Below are positions 8,326 to 16,674 of a DNA stretch of 64,000 nucleotides, in pieces. Below the pieces are notes generated by a model. That model saw nothing but the letters and a program-made list of their open reading frames with translations. It made no database searches and had not been told where the DNA came from. Every line of letters starts with the position of its first letter. Position 1 is the first letter of the stretch. The DNA is from Streptomyces sp. ADI95-17 (GTDB taxonomy: Bacteria > Actinomycetota > Actinomycetes > Streptomycetales > Streptomycetaceae): NCBI RefSeq assembly GCF_003846175.1, contig NZ_ML123049.1, forward strand, positions 426,792 through 490,791, written 5' to 3'. A program made the position numbers and the translations under genes.

Positions 8326-9299
8326 CGCCGTGCCGCCTTCTCGTCCGTCGCTGCCCGCGGCCGGTCGTGGCCGCCCGCTCCGTCGTCCCCCGCCAGCCGG
8401 AGGAAGAGCCGCTCCAGGCCGGCCTCGGCGGTCAGCCCGTGGACCCGCAGCCGTTCGGCGGCGGCCAGATCGGCGACGGCGCGGTCCGCCATCCCGTACA
8501 CGCGCAGGCTTCCGTCCGCCATGAGGTCCACCCGGTCCGCCACCCCGTCCCGCGCGGTGCCGCGCAGCAGCGCGGCGCGCAACTCCGCCGCGTCCGGGGA
8601 GCGGACCAGCACCGTGCCCGGCGACGACCGCTCGATCTCCGCCAGTGGTCCCGCTGCCACCAGCCGGCCCTTGCGGATCACGACGACGTCCTCGACGATC
8701 TGCTGCACCTCGCTCAGCACATGACTGGAGATCAGCACGGTGCGCCCCTCGGCGGCCAGTCCGCGCAGCAGGGCGCGCAGCCAGGCGATGCCTTCCGGGT
8801 CGAGGCCGTTGCCCGGCTCGTCCAGCAGCAGTACCCGCGGGTCGCCCAGCAGCGCGGTGGCGAGCGAGAGCCGTTGCCGCATGCCCGTGGAGAAGGTGCG
8901 GGTCGGGCGGTCCGCCACCTCGGCGAGTCCCAGCCGGGTCAGCAACTCGTCGACCCGGTCGGCCGGATGGCCGCCCATGGTGCGGTAGATGTGCAGATGG
9001 TCCCGTGCCGAATGGCCGGGGTGGACCGCGGAGGCGTCGAGCACGGCGCCCACGGTGGCGGAGGGCCTGGGCAGGTCCACGTACCGCCTGCCGCCGATGG
9101 TGGCGGTGCCGGAGGTGGGGGCCACCAGGCCGAGGATCATCCGCATCGTCGTGCTCTTGCCCGCGCCGTTGGGACCGAGGAAGCCCGTCACGACGCCCGG
9201 CCGCACCGTGAAGCTCAGGTCATCGACGGCCCGGACCGCTCCGTAACGCTTGGTCAGCCCGCTGACCTCTATGTGCGGGCCCTGCGGCCGTCCGCTCAT
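8322..9299 (-). CDS. ABC transporter ATP-binding protein
   Basis: 325 residues from ATG 9299; an open frame further upstream overlaps the next gene out of register. Walker A GPNGAGKST near residue 45, the signature STGMRQRLSLA, Walker B VLLLDEPGNGLDP and a switch His (ISSH) are all present, so the ATPase should be active. The family is the CcmA/DrrA-like class partnering ABC-2 permeases. Four-base overlaps with both neighbours (9296-9299 and 8322-8325) make this a tightly coupled operon, probably controlled by the divergent GntR regulator. Confidence 0.93.
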   Translation of the reverse strand: MSGRPQGPHIEVSGLTKRYGAVRAVDDLSFTVRPGVVTGFLGPNGAGKSTTMRMILGLVAPTSGTATIGGRRYVDLPRPSATVGAVLDASAVHPGHSARDHLHIYRTMGGHPADRVDELLTRLGLAEVADRPTRTFSTGMRQRLSLATALLGDPRVLLLDEPGNGLDPEGIAWLRALLRGLAAEGRTVLISSHVLSEVQQIVEDVVVIRKGRLVAAGPLAEIERSSPGTVLVRSPDAAELRAALLRGTARDGVADRVDLMADGSLRVYGMADRAVADLAAAERLRVHGLTAEAGLERLFLRLAGDDGAGGHDRPRAATDEKAARR

Positions 9300-9667
9300 C
9301 GGTGGCTCGCCACCCGCTGCTCGATCAGCCGTGCGGTCTGCCGAGCATCGTCGAGCGAGAGGACCAGCTCGTCGAAGTCGCCCCCGGCGGCGGCGCGGTC
9401 CAGCTCCACGCGCAGTCCCGGCCTGCCCCGGTAGGCGGCCACGAGCTGACGAGGGCCGACGACCAGTCCCCAGATGCCGATCTTGGCGATTCCGAAGGCG
9501 TGCAGGCCCCTGCGGGTGCCGTGGGCGGCACGCAGGGGGTTGTCGACGACGGTCACCCGGCGGACCGCGGCGAGCGGGACGGTCAGGGAGCCGCGCCGGG
9601 TCCAGGTGCGCTCGCGACCGCTGAACTCGATGGTGAGGCCGGTGTCGGAGATGTTCATCAGTGCCAT
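9296..9667 (-). CDS. Hypothetical protein, first gene of the GntR-controlled ABC operon
   Basis: 123 residues from ATG 9667 (MALMN) or the internal ATG three codons later; an AGGAGG-like stretch lies about 10 bases upstream. The sequence looks like a small beta-rich domain (alternating polar/hydrophobic strands, GRERTWTRRGSLTVPLAAV...) followed by a helical tail, somewhat like PH-like or DUF4429-type domains, but I cannot assign it firmly. It overlaps the ATPase gene by four bases, so it is cotranscribed with the exporter and may be an accessory or sensing component. Confidence 0.75.
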   Translation of the reverse strand: MALMNISDTGLTIEFSGRERTWTRRGSLTVPLAAVRRVTVVDNPLRAAHGTRRGLHAFGIAKIGIWGLVVGPRQLVAAYRGRPGLRVELDRAAAGGDFDELVLSLDDARQTARLIEQRVASHR

Positions 9668-9788
9668 GGGGATTCCCCCTCCTCTTGGGGCCCGGGTGGG
9701 GCCCCTGGGCAGTCGCGCGCTGTCGCCGCGCTTGCCGCGTTGCCATGAGCGTCTGTTCTATTAGATGTATAGCAGATAGGATTGGGGT
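9668..9788. promoter_or_regulatory. Divergent promoter/operator region, GntR versus ABC operon
   Basis: A 121-base divergent spacer. Its right part (9751-9780) is unusually AT-rich for this genome and includes an imperfect dyad, CTAT at 9758-9761 and ATAG at 9769-9772. YtrA-type GntR regulators commonly repress a neighbouring ABC operon and themselves from such a site. The exact -35/-10 elements and operator are inferred, not proven. Confidence 0.4.
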
Positions 9789-10190
9789 GTGTACCTAGTG
9801 CTCGACCTCGACAGCGAGGTGCCGATCTATCAGCAGATCCGGGACCGGGTGGTGGAAGCCATCGCGGAAGGCGCGCTGGCGCCCGGTGCCGGACTCCCGT
9901 CCACCAGGCAGCTGGCCGTCGATCTGGCGATCAACTTCCACACCGTCAACAAGGCCTATGACCTGCTACGACGCGAAGGGATCATCCGCATCAACCGCAA
10001 GAGCGGCGCGGCGGTCCGGTCCGACGTCAAGCAGCCGTCGGACGAACTGCGGGCCGGTGTCGACTGGGAGGCGCGCATGCGCACCCTCCTGGCCGAGCTG
10101 GATGTCCGCGGGATCCCGAGACAGGAGGTGACGCGCCATGTCGACACGGTCCTGGACGGCTTCCCCGGTCGACCGGACGAGACGCCCTGA
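9789..10190 (+). CDS. GntR-family transcriptional regulator (YtrA-like)
   Basis: 133 residues from GTG 9789. The N-terminal 75 residues are a GntR winged helix (VPIYQQIRDRVVEAIAEG, then PSTRQLAVDLAINFHTVNKAY as recognition helix region), with a short C-terminal helical tail rather than a large effector domain. This is the YtrA subfamily layout, which usually senses cell-envelope stress or antibiotics and controls ABC exporters. Gene order, divergent from an ABC operon, fits. The last codons and the stop are part of a 27-bp tandem repeat (10173-10253), so the present C-terminus DETP was itself duplicated downstream. Confidence 0.9.
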   Translation: MYLVLDLDSEVPIYQQIRDRVVEAIAEGALAPGAGLPSTRQLAVDLAINFHTVNKAYDLLRREGIIRINRKSGAAVRSDVKQPSDELRAGVDWEARMRTLLAELDVRGIPRQEVTRHVDTVLDGFPGRPDETP

Positions 10191-10253
10191 CCCATGGGAC
10201 CGGACGAGGCGCCCTGACCCACGGGTCCGGACGAGACGCCCTGACCCATGGGG
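10173..10253. repeat. Three tandem copies of a 27-bp unit spanning the gntR stop codon
   Basis: Units at 10173-10199, 10200-10226 and 10227-10253, each beginning CCGGACGAG and continuing with CGCCCTGACCCA. Copy 1 contains the last codons and the TGA of the GntR gene; copies 2 and 3 repeat that stop in non-coding sequence. Copies differ at only a few positions, so the duplication looks recent. Confidence 0.93.
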
Positions 10254-10352
10254 CCGCCGCGACGAACGGCTCGCGGACCGCGGAACCGACAGACCGCGCC
10301 CTGTACCGGCGCGACGTCCCGCCCCGCCGGGACCAGCCACAAGAACGGACAG

Positions 10353-11474
10353 GTGAACACCTTGCTGGTCGACGCAGCTCTCAACTTCGGCATGCTCGTG
10401 GCGCTGAGCGCCGTCCTGTACGCCGCCCCAAGCCCGCTCCTCAACCCCACCGCCGTCCCCTTCGGCGTACGCGTACCGCCGGACAAGGCGCGAGCCGCCG
10501 CCGTCGAGGAACAGCGCCACCACTACCGCGGTGCGATCCTCGTCGCCGCGGCCGTCGTCACCGTGCTCGCCTCGGCGCTCGGCGCGGCCCTCGGCACCCT
10601 CACCGCCGGAGCCGCCGGCTCCCTGCTGCTCTGTGCCCTCGCCGCCGCGCTGTGGGTACGGGCCCATCGCGGCATAGCCCGTGCGAAGGCGGACGGCGGC
10701 TGGTACGAACACACCCGGCAGGGCGCCGTCATGGACACCTCGCTGCGCACCGACCCGGTCCGCTTCCCCTGGTACTGGACCGTCCCCGCGCTCGTCGTGA
10801 TCGCCGTCAGCGTCGCCGCGGGCGTCATCGTCTACCCCGGGCTGCCCGACCACATCTCCATGCCCCGGCGCTCGGCCGGCGGCACCGTCTACGAGTCCTA
10901 CCCGACCAATGTGTGGACGGCCTTCGGCCTCGTCCTGTGCCAGGTGCTGCTCACCCTCGTCGTGGCCGCCGTGGTCGCCGGACTGCTGCGCGCCCGCGCC
11001 GACCTCGATGTGGCACGACCCGCGGCCGGTGCCGCACGGTACCGCCGCTACCTCGTCTTCACGGCCCGCTCCATGATGGGCATCGCCGCGCTGCTGAACC
11101 TCATGCTGCTCGGGCTGTCCGCACTGATGTGGAGCGACACCCGCTCCACGCCCATGACCTGGGCCGTCACCGGCGTACCGCTCGTCGCGGTGCTCGCCCT
11201 GGTCGCCTGCCTCGTCCTGCGCGTCGGGCCCGCGGGGAGCCGGCTGCCCACCTCCGCGGACGAGGCGGACACCGGACTCGTGCCGCGTGACGACGACCGC
11301 TTCTGGCGCGGCGCCGGCACCGTCTACGTCAATGCCGAGGACCCCGCGGTCCTGGTGCCCAAACGGGTCGGCATCGGCTGGACGGTCAACCTCGGCAACC
11401 CGCGAGTCCTCGTCGCCACGGCATCGCTCCTCGCCGTCGCGGTGGGAGCGGCCGTCGTGCGGGCCGTGCTGTGA
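10353..11474 (+). CDS. DUF1648 domain membrane protein
   Basis: 373 residues from GTG 10353. The frame is open to 10248 but that stretch lacks membrane character, so the start beginning NTLLVDAALNFG is preferred. Seven or so hydrophobic segments are visible. A central LPDHISMPRRSAGG segment fits DUF1648, a domain of membrane proteins often located beside YtrA-type regulators and ABC exporters. Gene order regulator-DUF1648 with an exporter on the other side suggests one cell-envelope response locus. No enzymatic motif was found. Confidence 0.82.
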   Translation: MNTLLVDAALNFGMLVALSAVLYAAPSPLLNPTAVPFGVRVPPDKARAAAVEEQRHHYRGAILVAAAVVTVLASALGAALGTLTAGAAGSLLLCALAAALWVRAHRGIARAKADGGWYEHTRQGAVMDTSLRTDPVRFPWYWTVPALVVIAVSVAAGVIVYPGLPDHISMPRRSAGGTVYESYPTNVWTAFGLVLCQVLLTLVVAAVVAGLLRARADLDVARPAAGAARYRRYLVFTARSMMGIAALLNLMLLGLSALMWSDTRSTPMTWAVTGVPLVAVLALVACLVLRVGPAGSRLPTSADEADTGLVPRDDDRFWRGAGTVYVNAEDPAVLVPKRVGIGWTVNLGNPRVLVATASLLAVAVGAAVVRAVL

Positions 11475-11546
11475 CGCCACGTCGTGACGCCGCGCTCCGC
11501 GCCGGGGGCGACGCGCCGTGCTACGGGCCGGGGGCGACGCCGGTCG

Positions 11547-12011
11547 TCAGCCCTCGTCCTCCGCGCTCTCCGGCTTCAGCAGCGGATGGGCGACCCCCGG
11601 GAACACCCGGGCCCGCACGACCGGCTCCGCGGATCCGCCCTGGACCACCGTCTCGGCGACACCCCACGGCCGTCCCGGCAGCACCACGGTCAGGATGTAC
11701 GAGGACGCACAGCCCATGCAGTCGTAGCGGTCGGCCCAGGTCTCCACGTCCGTGACGCTGCCGGGGTAGCGCGCCACGTGCCGGTGCAGCGCGTGGCAGC
11801 GCTCGCACCGCTCGCCGGGCTCGCAGGTACCGCCGCAGGGGCACGGGACATCGAGCGTGTCCGCGGGGCGCCAGCGCTGGGTGAGGACGGCCTCGCGCGT
11901 GGCGCCCATGTCCTTCATGGCCTTCAGATTGCGGGCCGCGACGTTGTACGACTCGCCGGTCGCGGCCATCCGGTCCCGGATGACGTCCTTGCGTCCGCGG
12001 TTCGTCGTCAT
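11547..12011 (-). CDS. Small Cys-rich (probable zinc-binding) hypothetical protein
   Basis: 154 residues from ATG 12011 with AGGAGG about 8 bases upstream. Residues 8-30 hold a helix of the form IRDRMAATGESYNVAARN, a motif I know from short actinobacterial and plasmid-borne DNA-associated proteins. The middle has clustered cysteines and histidine (CPCGGTC...CERCH around residues 57-73, then CMGC near 99), consistent with a zinc ribbon. Function unknown; possibly a nucleic-acid-binding accessory protein. It lies 124 bases downstream of the GAP1-type gene on the same strand. Confidence 0.72.
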   Translation of the reverse strand: MTTNRGRKDVIRDRMAATGESYNVAARNLKAMKDMGATREAVLTQRWRPADTLDVPCPCGGTCEPGERCERCHALHRHVARYPGSVTDVETWADRYDCMGCASSYILTVVLPGRPWGVAETVVQGGSAEPVVRARVFPGVAHPLLKPESAEDEG

Positions 12012-12135
12012 CTGTTCCTCCTGGGGGTGTCACGCAGCCCGCCGGGAGCGCACGAGATCGATATGTCACACGGTACCGGTCACCCAGGACGGGTCACGAC
12101 TTCCGTGTCCCGTCCGGGAAGGCCGAGGGGGCCTC

Positions 12136-14607
12136 TCATGACCGCCGGACCCGTGCCGCCAGTCTGTTGCCGAGCCGTCTGCGGAAGCCGTCCGGCCGGT
12201 TCCACGCCCGGAACGCCTCCGCCGTACGGCTGCTGCCCGCTCGCTCGGCCGCCTCCTCCACCGCCGTCACCTCGCAGGCGGACAGCCCGCGCACCACCGG
12301 ACGCAGCACCTCCTCCAGCAGCGCCGCCCGGGTCTCGCTCCAGGCCCGGCCCGCGTGCGGGTGGGAGCTCCAGACGGTGAAGCAGTCCGCGACATAGGCG
12401 GGATCGGAGCGCAGCCGGGCAAGCACCGCGTCCCGGCGGGCGGCGCTGCCGTAGGCCGCGATGAGGTCCGGGTCGTCGCAGTGGACGAACGCGTACAGCT
12501 CCGCCTCGGGCCGGTCCGGGTCGAGCAGCCGCCCGGCCAGGGCGCCGAACGCCTGCTCGCGCACGCCCGGCTCCACCGGTTCGGCCCCGGCGCACAGCGT
12601 CCGGGCCTGCTCCGCCCAGCCGGGCTCCGCCGCCCCCGACCGGACGTCCCGCGCGAACTCCAGGAGGTGCAGCGCACCGCGCGCCCGCGCATCGATCTCC
12701 TGCGGGAACCCGCGCAACAGATCAGGGGCGAGCTCGGGGGCCTCCGGGTCGTCGGCGGGGGCACCGAGCGCCGCCGCGACGAGAACGGACCACGTACCGG
12801 CCGTGCGATGCGCGTCGGACGTGCTCCCGGCCAGCAGCAGCCGGGCCTCGCCCACAGTGGGGACGCCGTCGCCCCAGACCAGACCCACCGCGGTGCGCAG
12901 CACCAGCGGCTCGGTGAACGGTGACATGCCACCGGCCCGCAGTACCGCGTTCAGCACCTTCCCCCGGTCGTCGCCGCCGCTCGCCCTGGCCTCCGGCGCC
13001 GCCGCGCACATCCGCAGATGCGGCAGCGCCTGGGCTCCGGTGAACGGCAGCGCGACCCCGGCCAGCAGCCGCTCCGTCGCCGACGGGTCCTGCGGGGCGA
13101 TCCGGTCCAGCTCGCCGAGGAGCGCCGTACGGACATCGAACTGCTCGTCCAGGAGGTCGAGCAGCACCGGCCCGAAGTCGCCCGCCCCTTCGTCCAGCAG
13201 GGACCGCGCCATCCGGCTCACGACGGCGGGGAGCAGCTCCACGCAGTCCACGTCGAGCAGCCGCGCGATCCGCAGCAACTGCACGGTGCGCCCCACGCTC
13301 CGGCCGGGCACGGCGTCCGGGACGACCGGCCCGCCGGAGGCCAGTTCGGCGCGCAGATCGTCGCCGACGGCCTCGACGAGCGCCGTGGCGACGCGTTCCC
13401 CGCCCGGCTCGGCGAAGACCGTACGCCCCGGGGGAGCCACGGAGACATCGCCCCCGTAGACCGCCACCGTCACCAGCAGGGCACCGAGAGAGCCCGTCAC
13501 GGAGGCCGGGGCCCTTCCGTCGAGCGCGGTCAACAGCCGGGCCACAGCGGCGAGTTCGGTCGGCGTGCGGTCGATGTCCGGGTCGGTCAGGGCGTCGGCG
13601 AGCCGGTGGGTGCGCTCCTCGTCCAGCGCGTACGGCCGCTCGGCGGCCCACTCTGCCGCCGCGGCCCGCTCGGCCGCCCCGAGCGGAACGCCCGCGCAGA
13701 GCGCCGTCACGGCGAGCGGACCGGCGGCGAACGGCCCGCCGGGCAGTTCGGCCGCCGCCCGGAACAACTCCGGGGACCGGTTCCGCCAGATCCGGGCGCA
13801 GGTCTCGGCCCAGGCGTCGTCCACCGGCTCGCCGGGACGGGCGCCCGCGCAGTCGCGCACCCGCAGCGGCCCGGCCCCCGAGCCTTCGGAGCCGTCCGGC
13901 GGCGGGGCATCTTGTGGGAGTACGCCGACGACCCGGTGCGGGGAGTGCGCCGGGCGGCGGGTGTACGTCGTGAACGTCAGCCGGTGCGCGTCGTCCGGCG
14001 GGAGCACGGCCGAGGCGAGGGCGATCCACCTGGCCACATCGGCACTGTGCCGCTCCACCAGCACCAGGCGCCCCGCCGACGGGTCCTCGCACACCCGGCG
14101 CAGATCAGCGAAGACCGCCGCCAGCCAGGGGCTCCGGGAGACCGCGAAGTCGTTCAGTGCCTCCGGACCGAAGGCGGCGGAGGCGGGCAGCGCGGATATC
14201 CGGTCGGGAGTGCCGCCGTCCGGCGGGGTCGAGGCCCAGCTCGGCGACCGCCAGGCGGTGATCGGCAGAGCGTCGCCCGGCAGCCGCGTACCGGCCTCCA
14301 GATGCACCGCGTGCGCGTGGAACCCGAGGGTGCCGTGACCGGCGAACGCCACCGCGCGGGACAGCAGGTGTCCGCCGTCCGGCAGAGCGCTGAAGCTGAA
14401 CGCCTCTGGCAGAGAACGGAGTTGGTCGGGTGTCGGCCGGTGCGGGGCGTCGGCGGGCGGCTCGTAGCGAAGGAGCTGTTCAGCCTCGGCCAGCACCTGC
14501 GTGGGCAGTCCTGTGCTGACAGCGGTGAAGTGCGCGCCGCTCCCGCCCCCGTCGTCGTCCGCAGAAGCAGCAGAGGCAGAGGTGTAGTGCAACTGCGCGA
14601 GACTCAT
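12136..14607 (-). CDS. GTPase-associated protein 1 (GAP1-N2/M/C) family protein
   Basis: 823 residues from ATG 14607; a longer open frame to 15063 is antisense clutter, and GAAGAGGG sits 8 bases before the chosen start. The opening MSLAQLHYTSA and the following HFTAVSTGLP region match GAP1 N-terminal type 2, then a middle domain (around 150-260) ending in RLTFTTYTRRP, and a long alpha-helical C-terminal domain to about 800. Comparative-genomics work from the Aravind group describes these with GTPases in actinobacterial conflict/signalling systems; the role is predicted, not tested. Here no GTPase, vWA or TerD-type partner is adjacent. No membrane segment or signal peptide is seen. Confidence 0.78.
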   Translation of the reverse strand: MSLAQLHYTSASAASADDDGGGSGAHFTAVSTGLPTQVLAEAEQLLRYEPPADAPHRPTPDQLRSLPEAFSFSALPDGGHLLSRAVAFAGHGTLGFHAHAVHLEAGTRLPGDALPITAWRSPSWASTPPDGGTPDRISALPASAAFGPEALNDFAVSRSPWLAAVFADLRRVCEDPSAGRLVLVERHSADVARWIALASAVLPPDDAHRLTFTTYTRRPAHSPHRVVGVLPQDAPPPDGSEGSGAGPLRVRDCAGARPGEPVDDAWAETCARIWRNRSPELFRAAAELPGGPFAAGPLAVTALCAGVPLGAAERAAAAEWAAERPYALDEERTHRLADALTDPDIDRTPTELAAVARLLTALDGRAPASVTGSLGALLVTVAVYGGDVSVAPPGRTVFAEPGGERVATALVEAVGDDLRAELASGGPVVPDAVPGRSVGRTVQLLRIARLLDVDCVELLPAVVSRMARSLLDEGAGDFGPVLLDLLDEQFDVRTALLGELDRIAPQDPSATERLLAGVALPFTGAQALPHLRMCAAAPEARASGGDDRGKVLNAVLRAGGMSPFTEPLVLRTAVGLVWGDGVPTVGEARLLLAGSTSDAHRTAGTWSVLVAAALGAPADDPEAPELAPDLLRGFPQEIDARARGALHLLEFARDVRSGAAEPGWAEQARTLCAGAEPVEPGVREQAFGALAGRLLDPDRPEAELYAFVHCDDPDLIAAYGSAARRDAVLARLRSDPAYVADCFTVWSSHPHAGRAWSETRAALLEEVLRPVVRGLSACEVTAVEEAAERAGSSRTAEAFRAWNRPDGFRRRLGNRLAARVRRS

Positions 14608-14960
14608 GCGTCGGGCCCTCTTCGTCCTTGCCGCAGAACTCCCCGTGCCCCTCGGGGCGGACCGTACGACGCACGGCGACGACCCCGGCGGGGAGGTGGA
14701 AACCGCGATCGCGGGAGCGACGCTATCAAGGCGTGCGCCTCGCCCGCGCGCCCCGCCGAACGGCCTTACCGTGTACCGGAATCGCTCCGGTACGCGGCAT
14801 GGTGTGTCAGACGCGCCGGCCGCCCGATGGGCGGTGCCGGACCGGAAGCCCCCGGGCAGGACGGTCCGTGCCGAGCTGGACGCGTCGCACTGACGCCGTG
14901 CGGAGCACGTGGGGGACGGGCCGCGCGCCCGTCCCGCACATGCCGATGGAGTCGGGTCCG
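14608..14960. promoter_or_regulatory. Intergenic region with a dyad upstream of the GAP1 gene
   Basis: A 353-base spacer. At 14773-14793 there is a perfect inverted repeat, GTACCGGA-5 bases-TCCGGTAC, extendable with one wobble pair to 14769-14797. It lies about 165 bases before the GAP1 start, with no gene ending next to it, so an operator is as plausible as a terminator. The left end, 14913-14935, is the terminator of the small secreted gene. No coding sequence is supported. Confidence 0.5.
14913..14935 (-). terminator. Terminator of the small secreted protein gene
   Basis: Perfect 9-bp inverted repeat GGGACGGGC / GCCCGTCCC with a 5-base loop, 26 bases past the stop of the leftward gene at 14961. 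Confidence 0.65.
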
Positions 14961-15236
14961 TCAGTCGGCGAGGACCCAGCCGGCCCAGAGGCCGCCGCTC
15001 GGCCTGCACTCGTAGCGGTAGACGTTCGAGGCGGCCAGGTAGTACGACGCCCGCTTGTCGCAACGGGACTTCGCCGAGAAGTGCTCGCCGGTCTCCTGCC
15101 AGGTCGCCGCCACGGCGGCGGAAGTGTTCTGAGAGCCGGCGGGTGCGGTGGCGGCCTGGGCCGGAGCGGCGACGACTCCCCCGAGCAGGAGAGCGGCCCC
15201 CATTGCTGTGCCGGCAAGGACATGGCTGATACGCAT
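14961..15236 (-). CDS. Small secreted protein
   Basis: 91 residues from ATG 15236, with GAGGAA upstream. An open frame to 15359 has no signal character, so the start MRISHVLAG is chosen. Residues 1-28 form a classic Sec signal peptide ending AAPAQA|A. The mature part of about 62 residues has two cysteines (SRCDKR, YECRPS), probably a disulfide, and aromatic residues near the end (GGLWAGWVL). No family is recognised. Short secreted proteins of this shape are common in Streptomyces and mostly uncharacterised. Confidence 0.75.
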   Translation of the reverse strand: MRISHVLAGTAMGAALLLGGVVAAPAQAATAPAGSQNTSAAVAATWQETGEHFSAKSRCDKRASYYLAASNVYRYECRPSGGLWAGWVLAD

Positions 15237-15499
15237 GATGCGTTCCTCGTCTCTCGGGTGCGTTGCAGGTTCCCGACGCGGTGCCGGAAACCGTCTCCGA
15301 GCGGCACGGACACGGCCGGACGGCCCCGACTCCCCCTTGTCCCGACCGTCCGACCGCATCCGGGTCGGGCCGCCGATGGCCAGGGACGAACCGAACCGTG
15401 TTCGTGCTCGCTCACGGACAAGAGTGGCCGGGCGGCCGATCGGTGATCGACGTGATTTGACCTAGCCCGAATAACGACATCCTGGACAGGCTCTGCGTC

Positions 15500-16507
15500 A
15501 TGCCGCTGCGTATCCACTTCACCGCCGAAGACCTGACCCGCACCCGGCTGGCCGACGGGCCGGGCCCCATGCTGGAGCTGGACATCGCGCTGCGTCTGTT
15601 GCAGGAAACCAGCCATCCGACCCGGTTCGGGGCCTGGCGCCGGGAATCGTTGCGCCGTCTGTCGCCGCGAGTCAGGCGGTTGTGCGACCTGATCCCACCG
15701 ACGGGCTGGACGGTGGATTTCCTCGGCCACGCGACCGCCGGCACCATCGAAGAAGCGCTGGACCGGGTCCGCGCCACGCCCGCCGCCCAGGTCCGCAAGA
15801 ACATGGAGACCTGGGCCGCACTCGACCAGCGGCGCCCCGTGCCGTCCTGGACACAGTCACTCGGCAGCGACGAGCGACTGCTGATGGAACTGGCCGACAC
15901 CGTCGCCCACGCGCACCAGCACGTCATCGCCCCGTACCAGCAGCACATCGATGCCCTCAACGGCGCGGACCAGGCACTGCGTGCGCGGCAGGTCGCTCAT
16001 GGCGGGCTCCAGGCCCTGCTCTCCGGACTCAACCCCCGCTACATCCGGTGGAAGCCGCCCGTTCTGGAACTCACCATGGCCTCCGGCAACACGGGCGACA
16101 TCCATCTCGCGGGCCGCGGCCTGCTCCTGATCCCCTCGGTCTTCGGGGCGGTGTACCCCGCGCTGGACGACACGGCCGAACCCCAGCCGTGGCTGACCTA
16201 CCCCGTCGGCCTTCGCGACACCGATCACTTTTTGTCCCCCATCGACACCGCGCGAACCCTCAGCACCGTTTCCGACTCGCTGGCCGCCCTTCTCGGCCAT
16301 ACCCGCGCCGTGCTGTGGACCATCGCCCACCGTCCTGGCTGCACCACCACCGAACTCGCCCGCCACGCCGGTATCTCCCCGGCCAGCGCCAGCCAGCACG
16401 CGACCGTCCTCCGCACGGCCGGCCTCACCCGCACCACCCGGCATCACAACACTGCTCTCCACACCACCACTCCCGCAGGCCACAGCCTCCTCAACCACGT
16501 TTCCTGA
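15500..16507 (+). CDS. ArsR-type winged-helix transcriptional regulator (DUF5937-like N-terminus)
   Basis: 335 residues from ATG 15500. The N-terminal MPLRIHFTAEDLTRTRLADG and a long helical ligand-binding-like region precede a C-terminal winged helix (about residues 255-330: LWTIAHRPGCTTTELARHAG, SPASASQHATVLRTAGLTRT). This effector-first, HTH-last layout is frequent in Streptomyces and recalls DUF5937 regulators. Target genes are unknown. The gene directly downstream, 168 bases away, encodes the repeat protein and has its own leader, so coupling is not obvious. Confidence 0.82.
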   Translation: MPLRIHFTAEDLTRTRLADGPGPMLELDIALRLLQETSHPTRFGAWRRESLRRLSPRVRRLCDLIPPTGWTVDFLGHATAGTIEEALDRVRATPAAQVRKNMETWAALDQRRPVPSWTQSLGSDERLLMELADTVAHAHQHVIAPYQQHIDALNGADQALRARQVAHGGLQALLSGLNPRYIRWKPPVLELTMASGNTGDIHLAGRGLLLIPSVFGAVYPALDDTAEPQPWLTYPVGLRDTDHFLSPIDTARTLSTVSDSLAALLGHTRAVLWTIAHRPGCTTTELARHAGISPASASQHATVLRTAGLTRTTRHHNTALHTTTPAGHSLLNHVS

Positions 16508-16674
16508 CGGCGCATTTCGGGGCGCGCGCCGGATCGTGCCCAGTGCGCCGGGCTCACCTCAATGGCTCAGGTACGGGCTGCCCCGCCGATCGTTGGTCGT
16601 CTTCGGATCGATCGATTCCCCGAGGGTGCCGCTCAAGGGGCCCGAGGGGCCATCCGAACTGAGGAGATGCTCCA

